A stretch of 12,662 nt of DNA from Campylobacteraceae bacterium (lineage in GTDB: Bacteria > Campylobacterota > Campylobacteria > Campylobacterales > Sulfurospirillaceae): NCBI GenBank assembly GCA_019162915.1, contig JAFLKZ010000024.1:1-12662 (forward strand). Direction: 5' to 3'. A model generated the notes under the pieces. The model was not told where the DNA came from and did no database searches. It worked only from the letters and a program-made list of their open reading frames with translations. The position numbers and the translations under genes are program-made. Numbering within the stretch: the stretch's first letter is position 1; every line of letters starts with the position of its first letter. Positions 7,232 to 12,662 of the stretch are shown piece after piece.

Positions 7232-8527
7232 ATGACAGCATCATCTCAAAATCAACATTTTTTGATACGATTTTTTAATGAAATAGCCCTTTATTCTGGG
7301 CAGTATGCACTCTTTTTTCTGTTTATGAAGTTTAGTGCGCATCAGAGTTTTTGGACAAGTTCTGGAAATATCATCTTATTATTAGCGCTTTTGATACAGA
7401 TAACGGCATTGGTTTATTATGGCGATAAAATAGGTCCTCGTATTGCGTTTTCTTTTCTTTCTCCCTTTGTATATACTGCGTTTGAAACGGTGCAAGAAGG
7501 TTTTATCTCTTTGTTTAACATCGGGCATCTTTTCTTTTGGGTTTCAACTTTTCTTTTAGCGTGCGCACAATACATCGGACACACGACAAAGCGTCAAACA
7601 ACGCGCTTTGTGATTGAGTTTTTAGTGTCAAACATCAATATTTTAATCTTTATTTTTCTGTATTTCTTTTTTGATTTAAAACTGAGGCTTCAAAAAGAGC
7701 TTGATTTGGGAAAAATAAGTTTTGACTATGCGCAAGAAGAACTTTTTGTATGGAGGCTTAGTGATGGTTTTTGGGAGTTTTTAGACGACCCTGCACATAT
7801 CTACATCATTCTTGGTGGACTCTTTTTATCGTTGACCATTGCGTATAGCAGAATTAAAATTTTGGTTTTGAGTCAAAAGATAGATACGCTTTTAGTGCGC
7901 TACATCGGGGAAGAAACGAGGGATAAACTGGTACATAGAAGTTTGGAGTCAAACTCACTTCGGTTAAAAACCGTTCTTTTGTATGCAGATATCCGTAACT
8001 TTACAACGCTGAGTGAAAAATCAGATGCTTCTGATATCGTGTCGATGCTCAATTTTTATTATGGTATATGGCATCAAACCATCAAATCACATCATGGCAC
8101 GATTAATAAATTTATCGGTGATGCCTTACTCGCTTTTTTCGATAAACAAGAAAATCTTTCCCAAAGCGTTATCTTGGCGGTAAAATCAGCACTTGAGATG
8201 TTGGATGCAATGGCGCGCATTAATGAGGATTTAAAAGCACAAAATTTGCCTTTGATTGAGGGAATTGGGATAGGTATACATTGTGGAGAGGTTATTTTAG
8301 GCGATATCGGAGGCGAGCGAAAAGACTATACGCTCATCGGCGATACGGTGAATACCACATCGAGATTAGAGTCTTTATGTAAAACTTATCACACCCCACT
8401 GATTATCAGTGAGGCATGTTATGTTTTGTTAGATGAAATGCTTAAGGGACAATTTTTGTATATCTCTTCTATCGCCCTTAAAGGTAAGGCAGAAAAAATA
8501 GCTTTTTATGGACTCAATGTCGCGTAA
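7232..8527 (+). CDS. Membrane-anchored class III adenylate cyclase
   Basis: A 431-residue protein predicted to make cAMP from ATP. Six hydrophobic segments (about 16-34, 46-63, 68-86, 93-115, 126-148 and 189-207) form a membrane sensor part that I cannot assign to a named domain. A short RYIGEETRDKLV connector (about 223-234) leads to a C-terminal cyclase homology domain. Catalytic residues are all seen: metal-binding Asp253 (YADIRNF) and Asp297 (KFIGDALLAF), purine-contacting Lys293 and Thr367 (DYTLIGD), and transition-state Asn374 and Arg378 (DTVNTTSRLE). Lys/Thr at the base-contacting positions favours adenylate over guanylate cyclase, class IIIb-like. Start ATG 7232 follows AAGGA at 7220-7224, which begins just after the inverted repeat. 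The stop is 4 nt from that of the convergent reductase. No cAMP receptor gene is in the window. Confidence 0.88.
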   Translation: MTASSQNQHFLIRFFNEIALYSGQYALFFLFMKFSAHQSFWTSSGNIILLLALLIQITALVYYGDKIGPRIAFSFLSPFVYTAFETVQEGFISLFNIGHLFFWVSTFLLACAQYIGHTTKRQTTRFVIEFLVSNINILIFIFLYFFFDLKLRLQKELDLGKISFDYAQEELFVWRLSDGFWEFLDDPAHIYIILGGLFLSLTIAYSRIKILVLSQKIDTLLVRYIGEETRDKLVHRSLESNSLRLKTVLLYADIRNFTTLSEKSDASDIVSMLNFYYGIWHQTIKSHHGTINKFIGDALLAFFDKQENLSQSVILAVKSALEMLDAMARINEDLKAQNLPLIEGIGIGIHCGEVILGDIGGERKDYTLIGDTVNTTSRLESLCKTYHTPLIISEACYVLLDEMLKGQFLYISSIALKGKAEKIAFYGLNVA

Positions 8528-8530
8528 AGT

Positions 8531-8548
8531 TCTATCCCATAGGATAGA
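8531..8548. terminator. Possible shared hairpin between convergent genes
   Basis: TCTATCC (8531-8537) pairs perfectly with GGATAGA (8542-8548) across a 4-nt loop, exactly at the meeting point of the cyclase and reductase genes; it includes the reductase stop codon. No U-tract is seen on either side, so terminator function is uncertain. Confidence 0.35.
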
Positions 8549-9551
8549 GTAATTCACTGTTCACTTTGTCGCACTCGTTTAAAATTTCGCGAGAAAGCGT
8601 AATGTCGAGAGCTTTAAAAGAATCATCTAATTGTCCCGCATTTCTAGCGCCGATGATGGTAGAAGCTACAAAATCAAAGTTCATACTCCATGCGACGGCA
8701 AGCGTAACAGGACTCATGTCATATTTTTTAGCAATTTCAAGATATTTTGCTGTAGCGCTAAGTGATTTGTCATTGACGAATCGTTTGTACATGGCTTTGA
8801 GTCTTGGCTCATCAGCGCTGAGGTATTCTCCAAAACGAGATTTTGGGTCGATGAACGGTTGATTGTATTTACCGCTTAAAACACCACCACCTATTGGCGA
8901 GTATGGCAACAGAGAGATTTTTTCTTTTCTACACACGGTGGCAAGCTCATCTAAAAATCTACGGTTTAAGAGTGAAAAATTGTTTTGGATGGATTCAAAA
9001 CGAGAAAGCTTTTCATAATGGGCAATCGTATTTGACTTAGTAAGTCCATAAGCCGTGTCGTTAGATGTCCCGATATATCTTACTTTCCCCTCTTTGACAA
9101 GCTTATCCATGGCTGCCATAGACTCTTCTTTGGGCACTAATTCATCAGGCCAGTGGATTTGGTAGAGGTCGATGTAGTCAGTGCCTAGTCTTTTAAGACT
9201 TCCCTCAACTGCTTTTTGAATATGAAAAGAGTCAATAGCCGTGAGTCCATGGCGTATAGGTGGAACAAACCAGCCATTTGCAGCACCTGCTACTTTGGTT
9301 GCTAAGATGATGCTATCTCTAGGTTTAGTTTTAAGCCATTCTCCTATAATTTCCTCGGTAAGTCCTGCATACTCTTTTTTAGGAGGAACAGGATAGATTT
9401 CAGCGGTATCAAAAAAGTTGATTCCTCTCTCGTAGGCTTTATCTAAAATGGCAAAAGATTCTTCTTTTGTACTCCAGCTTCCAAAACTCATCGTTCCCAT
9501 GCAGATAGGGCTTACCCTTAATCCACTTTTTCCGATATAGCGATATTCCAT
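8532..9551 (-). CDS. Aldo/keto reductase, Tas-like
   Basis: A 339-residue cytoplasmic NADPH-dependent oxidoreductase with a TIM-barrel fold that reduces carbonyl compounds. The catalytic tetrad is complete: Asp48 and Tyr53 (FFDTAEIYP), Lys86 (ILATKVAG) and His133 (LYQIHWPD). NADPH-binding C-terminal signals are present (PYSPIGGGVLSGKY, and STIIGARNAGQLDDS near the end). The PVPPKKEYAGLTEEIIGEWL stretch is the mark of the E. coli Tas (YgdS) branch. In E. coli Tas suppresses a tyrosine auxotrophy under starvation, but the true substrate is not known, so no symbol is given. The ATG at 9551-9549 has AAAGG (minus strand, 9562-9558) upstream. Transcribed divergently from pyrC across 70 bp; a minus-strand TAAAAT at 9582-9577 could be its -10. 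Confidence 0.92.
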   Translation of the reverse strand: MEYRYIGKSGLRVSPICMGTMSFGSWSTKEESFAILDKAYERGINFFDTAEIYPVPPKKEYAGLTEEIIGEWLKTKPRDSIILATKVAGAANGWFVPPIRHGLTAIDSFHIQKAVEGSLKRLGTDYIDLYQIHWPDELVPKEESMAAMDKLVKEGKVRYIGTSNDTAYGLTKSNTIAHYEKLSRFESIQNNFSLLNRRFLDELATVCRKEKISLLPYSPIGGGVLSGKYNQPFIDPKSRFGEYLSADEPRLKAMYKRFVNDKSLSATAKYLEIAKKYDMSPVTLAVAWSMNFDFVASTIIGARNAGQLDDSFKALDITLSREILNECDKVNSELLYPMG

Positions 9552-9595
9552 GTTAAAACCTTTATTGTGTTATGATATTTTATCGTTTTTTGCAC

Positions 9596-9601
9596 TATAA
9601 T
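9596..9601 (+). promoter_or_regulatory. -10 element of pyrC promoter
   Basis: Perfect TATAAT, 20 bp before the pyrC start codon, in the divergent region shared with the reductase gene. A T-rich run (9586-9591) precedes it, and no -35 of TTGACA type is seen. Confidence 0.5.
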
Positions 9602-9621
9602 TAACCTAAAAAAGGCAGGGT

Positions 9622-10629
9622 ATGACACACACACTTTTTTCCCCACTCGATATGCACTTACATCTACGAGATGAAAAGATGCTCGAAACGGTAGCACCTT
9701 TAACGGCGTTTAGCTTTGCTGGGGCATTAGTGATGCCTAACTTGGTTCCACCCATTACCACTATCGAAGCGTTACTTGCCTATAAAAGTAGAATTTTAGA
9801 AGCTACCAAAGATGATACTTTTGAACCACTCATGACACTTTTTTTCAGATCCGACTATACCCGTGAATTTTTAGAAAAAGCCTCTTTACATGTAACGGCA
9901 TTAAAGCTTTATCCCTCAGGCATTACGACCAATTCTGAGGGCGGTGTCGCGAGTATGGATATAGAGGTTTTACGACCCGTTTTTGAAGTGATGAGTGATT
10001 TAGGGTTAGTGTTGTGTGTGCACGGTGAAACTAACGGATTTGTGATGGATAGAGAAAAAGAGTTTGCAAGTATCTATGAAAGTTTTGCTTCTGCTTTTCC
10101 TCGGTTAAAAATTGTTATGGAGCATATCACAACCAAAGAAAGCGTTGCTTTGTTAGATAAATATGACAACCTTTACGCCACGATAACCTTGCACCATCTT
10201 TTAATTACACTCGATGATGTCGCAGGTGGAATGCTTAAACCCCACCTTTTTTGTAAGCCAATTGCCAAGCGAGAAGAAGACAAAGAAGCACTTTTACATG
10301 TAAGCTTAAATGCCCATCCTAAAGTCATGTTTGGAAGTGATTCAGCTCCTCATCCTATCAGTAAAAAAGAGTGTTGTGGATGTGCTGCAGGAGTATTTAC
10401 CGCTCCTGTGGCTTTGCCTGCATTGGCTCAGTTATTTGACAAACATCACGTGTTAGCAAACCTACAAGCGTTTGTGAGTGATAATGCTCAAAAAATTTAC
10501 AATTATGCACCTCTTAAAAAAGAAGTTATTTTAGAAAAAAATCCTTTCCTTGTTCCACAGAGTTATAGCGATGTCGTGCCTATGTTTGCAGGAGAAAGCT
10601 TGACTTGGAGCATTAAAGATGTCTTATAA
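9622..10629 (+). CDS. pyrC: Dihydroorotase, class II (PyrC)
   Basis: A 335-residue zinc amidohydrolase catalysing the reversible cyclisation of N-carbamoyl-aspartate to dihydroorotate, the third step of de novo pyrimidine synthesis. Metal ligands are intact: His12 and His14 (DMHLHLRD), carboxylated Lys95 (ALKLYPSG), His134 (CVHGE), His168 (MEHIT) and the catalytic Asp240 (GSDSAPH). Length and motif spacing fit the E. coli-type class II enzyme (348 residues), not the longer class I form. Start ATG 9622 follows AAGG at 9612-9615. The last 11 bp overlap the start of the response regulator, suggesting co-transcription. It carries two TACATGTA copies (9887, 10295), both read as leucine-histidine-valine. 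Confidence 0.95.
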   Translation: MTHTLFSPLDMHLHLRDEKMLETVAPLTAFSFAGALVMPNLVPPITTIEALLAYKSRILEATKDDTFEPLMTLFFRSDYTREFLEKASLHVTALKLYPSGITTNSEGGVASMDIEVLRPVFEVMSDLGLVLCVHGETNGFVMDREKEFASIYESFASAFPRLKIVMEHITTKESVALLDKYDNLYATITLHHLLITLDDVAGGMLKPHLFCKPIAKREEDKEALLHVSLNAHPKVMFGSDSAPHPISKKECCGCAAGVFTAPVALPALAQLFDKHHVLANLQAFVSDNAQKIYNYAPLKKEVILEKNPFLVPQSYSDVVPMFAGESLTWSIKDVL

Positions 10630-11284
10630 AATACTCATTTTAGAAGATAATAAACTCTTGCTAGGGACGTTAGAAGATTTTTTATCGCAAAATGGATATA
10701 TCTGTACACTGGTGAGCAGTGGCAAAGAGGCGTTGAAAAAATGCTATGAAGAAAAATTTGATTTATATCTTTTAGATGTGAAAGTTCCTGATGTTAATGG
10801 GTTTGATTTCCTAAGGGAACTTCGAAGTGCTAACGATACAACACCTGCTATTTTTGTGACTTCTCTTAATGATAAAGAGAGTTTAGCGAAAGGTTTTTTG
10901 ATGGGTGGTGATGATTATATTAAAAAACCTTTTGATTTGGATGAACTTTTGTTACGCATAAAAGCACTTCTCTCTAGAACTAAAGGTATGGTTGATGATT
11001 TTTTGATTATTGATAAGGAGTATAAACTCAATATTGCACGGAAAAGATTGTATTGTAAAGAAGACGAAGTAGACCTTAATCTCAAAGATTTTGAGCTTCT
11101 CTATCTTTTGATACGAGATAGAGGCAAGGTTGTCACAAAAGAGATGATTAAAGATACTTTATGGAGTAGTGGCGAAGATATTAATGAGGGTTCCATTAGA
11201 GTTTATATCAATAATCTTAAAAAGATTTTTGGGGCAGAGTCGATTTCAAATATTAGAGGCATTGGTTATCGCTTTGAGAACTAA
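10619..11284 (+). CDS. OmpR/PhoB-family response regulator
   Basis: A 221-residue DNA-binding response regulator. Receiver domain at 1-115: acidic pair Glu9/Asp10, phospho-acceptor Asp53 (LLDVKVPD), Thr81 (FVTSLND) and Lys103 (IKKPFD). The winged-helix effector domain covers about 125-221, with the recognition-helix region GSIRVYINNLKKIF and the closing hairpin IRGIGYRFEN. The ATG lies inside the end of pyrC (11-bp overlap), with GGAG at 10607-10610. Its partner kinase follows with overlap, so the two form a cognate pair. The regulated genes are not indicated by the sequence. Confidence 0.93.
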   Translation: MSYKILILEDNKLLLGTLEDFLSQNGYICTLVSSGKEALKKCYEEKFDLYLLDVKVPDVNGFDFLRELRSANDTTPAIFVTSLNDKESLAKGFLMGGDDYIKKPFDLDELLLRIKALLSRTKGMVDDFLIIDKEYKLNIARKRLYCKEDEVDLNLKDFELLYLLIRDRGKVVTKEMIKDTLWSSGEDINEGSIRVYINNLKKIFGAESISNIRGIGYRFEN

Positions 11285-12128
11285 AGATAGAATTTTTTTC
11301 ATACGAACTATTGTCTCTTTTTCACTCTCATTGTGCTTACTTTTGTGGCTAGGGATAGCGTTTTGGGAGCTTTATAAAGAGCAAGAATCAAAATGGTTAA
11401 TAGGTACTTTATTTGTTATATGTTCCTTTGTTTTAGGATATTTTATCTCTTTATATTCGCTCTCGCCTCTTTTTAAAACCAATAGACTTTTAGATGTTTT
11501 GCTCAAAGATACACTGCATGAACTCAACATTCCTCTGTGTGTGATTAAAGCTAATTTACAAATGCTCTCCAGTGATGAGGCAGATGCAAAAAAATGTAAA
11601 AGACTTGAGCGCATTGCTCTGGCTAGTGATGATTTACATCACTTATATAAAGAGATTGATTATTATATTAAGCGTGAGATTAGGGAAGATTTAAAAGAAG
11701 TTTTTGACTTGCATGAGGTTGTTTCAAGCATTGTTGAAAAATTAAACGAAGTTACAAAAGGAGAAATTATCGTGCAAGATGTTTTACATGTAGAGCTTTT
11801 TGCAGATAAACATGGATTTGCCAAAGTCATCACGAATCTTCTCAGTAATGCGATTAAATATAATCAATATAATGAGCGTATTATGATTTATCAAAAACAC
11901 AATAAACTTATTGTGAAAGATAATGGCATTGGGATGAGTGAGTCAGAATTGTTCTTAGTTTTTGATAGGTATTACCAGAGCAATAATGCCAAAGAAGGTT
12001 ATGGCATTGGGCTTAGTATCGTGAAAGCTTATTGTGATGATTTTAAAATTTTCATTAATATAAACTCAAAGAAAAATAAAGGCACAGAAGTAATATTAGA
12101 TATATCAAATCTCTTTTATAAAAAATGA
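11262..12128 (+). CDS. Sensor histidine kinase with minimal input domain
   Basis: Membrane histidine kinase, 288 residues if begun at TTG 11262, partner of the preceding regulator. Two transmembrane helices (about 12-35 and 45-65) enclose only ~9 residues outside, so there is no periplasmic sensor domain. The H-box is LHELNIPL with His86; the ATP-binding domain has the N-box around Asn196 (NLLSNAIKYN), G1 DNGIG from Asp220, F-box FDRYYQ and G2 GYGIGLSIVK from Gly246. The start is uncertain: no ATG precedes the first helix, and TTG 11262 (after AGAGG 11255-11259, spacing short) or TTG 11274 are the best candidates, both inside the regulator gene. The longer GTG at 11169 would overlap it by 116 bp and is unlikely. 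Signal unknown. Confidence 0.88.
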   Translation: MVIALRTKDRIFFIRTIVSFSLSLCLLLWLGIAFWELYKEQESKWLIGTLFVICSFVLGYFISLYSLSPLFKTNRLLDVLLKDTLHELNIPLCVIKANLQMLSSDEADAKKCKRLERIALASDDLHHLYKEIDYYIKREIREDLKEVFDLHEVVSSIVEKLNEVTKGEIIVQDVLHVELFADKHGFAKVITNLLSNAIKYNQYNERIMIYQKHNKLIVKDNGIGMSESELFLVFDRYYQSNNAKEGYGIGLSIVKAYCDDFKIFININSKKNKGTEVILDISNLFYKK

Positions 12129-12134
12129 TATAAT
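12129..12134 (+). promoter_or_regulatory. -10 element before the last gene
   Basis: TATAAT directly after the kinase stop codon (TGA 12126-12128), 29 bp before the next ATG. The context TGATATAATA is identical to that before fic, at the same distance to the start codon. Confidence 0.55.
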
Positions 12135-12163
12135 AAAAACAAGAACCCATCAATGGAAAAAAG

Positions 12164-12662
12164 ATGAAAAATGAGATTTCAACCATAGAAAAAGATAGAT
12201 TTTTATCAAATTCCGCACTTTTTTTAAAAGAGTTTGAACCTTCATTTGTTGAGTTTTTTAGCTCTCTTTGTACGAGTTATCATTGTCATCTCTCAGCAGA
12301 AGAGACAAAAGAAATGGCTAGCTCAATTTATCAAAATATTTTCAAGGGTAATTTTGATGCTATCAGCTTGCGAGAAAAATTATTAGGAATACTTCAACAA
12401 GATACTGTGATAGTAGGCTTTCTTGTGAATAGAAGTATGTTTTATTTGATAGAAAATTATATGAAGTTTTCTAAAGACAAGAAAATTTCTCCCGAGCTTG
12501 AAATTTTAATCACCAGCATTAACCATTTTATTCATTTCTTTGAAAAAGAAGCCAGTTATCAACCTACAGCATCTATTGATTCTCTGAATTTTGGTGGTCA
12601 TGATTTTGTGATGAGTGGCAACAATATGATTGATATTTTTCATAAAATACAAGAAGAAGAGG
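12164..12662 (+). CDS. Partial gene, unrecognised helical protein (cut by window end)
   Basis: An open frame of 166 codons runs from ATG 12164 to the edge without a stop. GGA at 12155-12157 serves as a modest ribosome site; the earlier ATG at 12153 stops after four codons. The visible part is predicted soluble and mostly helical (EEFxx-like acidic and aromatic pattern, FLVNRSMFYLIENYMKF near residue 88, SINHFIHFFEKEA near 120). I recognise no domain in it. From general memory, Campylobacterota carry PilZ-domain proteins with a similar helical N-terminus, and a cyclic-di-GMP-binding PilZ part beyond the edge is possible, but nothing in the visible sequence proves this. Confidence 0.8.
   Translation, partial: MKNEISTIEKDRFLSNSALFLKEFEPSFVEFFSSLCTSYHCHLSAEETKEMASSIYQNIFKGNFDAISLREKLLGILQQDTVIVGFLVNRSMFYLIENYMKFSKDKKISPELEILITSINHFIHFFEKEASYQPTASIDSLNFGGHDFVMSGNNMIDIFHKIQEEE

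Noticed and set aside
8566..8862. Plus-strand open frame of 98 codons opposite the aldo/keto reductase
   Set aside because: The reductase on the other strand is complete with its catalytic tetrad; the plus frame shows no domain and lacks a convincing ribosome site.
1676..11792. TACATGTA as the recognition site of the encoded RM enzyme
   Set aside because: Nothing in the sequence links them; enrichment of a site is opposite to the avoidance often seen for restriction targets, and type IIG enzymes usually recognise shorter, asymmetric sites.

Overview
The window looks like the chromosome of a Campylobacterota (Epsilonproteobacteria) species, most likely Sulfurospirillum or a close relative. 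This is an inference from the AT-rich composition, the protein flavour (PII/Amt pair, class II PyrC, OmpR-type two-component pair, Tas-like aldo/keto reductase) and the tight gene packing. No rRNA or other marker gene is present to prove it.

Layout. (1) 1-1672: nitrogen module, a PII signal protein (glnK/glnB type) followed by an ammonium channel (amtB), with a hairpin between them and a clear rho-independent terminator after amtB. (2) 1673-7115: an accessory cassette with its own -10 element. It holds a class II Fic AMP-transferase with a winged-helix tail, translationally coupled (ATGA overlap) to a 1174-residue single-chain restriction-modification enzyme (PD-(D/E)XK nuclease, N6-adenine methyltransferase, TaqI-like specificity domain), then a BRO-N/DinD-like protein. 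(3) 7136-7217: an 82-bp near-perfect inverted repeat between the cassette and the next gene, either a miniature mobile element or a structured RNA. (4) 7232-8527: membrane-anchored class III adenylate cyclase. (5) 8532-9551 on the minus strand: Tas-like aldo/keto reductase, converging on the cyclase with a 4-nt gap. (6) 9622-12128: dihydroorotase pyrC, overlapped by an OmpR-family response regulator, itself overlapped by a histidine kinase with almost no periplasmic domain. (7) 12164 to the window end: start of an unrecognised helical protein, cut by the edge.

How the genes work together. PII and AmtB form the classical ammonium uptake and sensing pair. The Fic/RM/DinD-like block is a plausible defence or stress cassette inserted between housekeeping genes: the RM enzyme would modify self DNA and cut foreign DNA, while the Fic and DinD-like proteins are candidate regulators or growth-arrest effectors. 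PyrC makes pyrimidine precursors, and the two-component pair probably rides on its transcript.

The most striking signal beyond the genes is the palindrome TACATGTA, found nine times in this window (eight of them as TTACATGTA), on both sides of gene boundaries and in two reading frames. That is far more than base composition predicts. No stretch over 300 bases lacks a gene.
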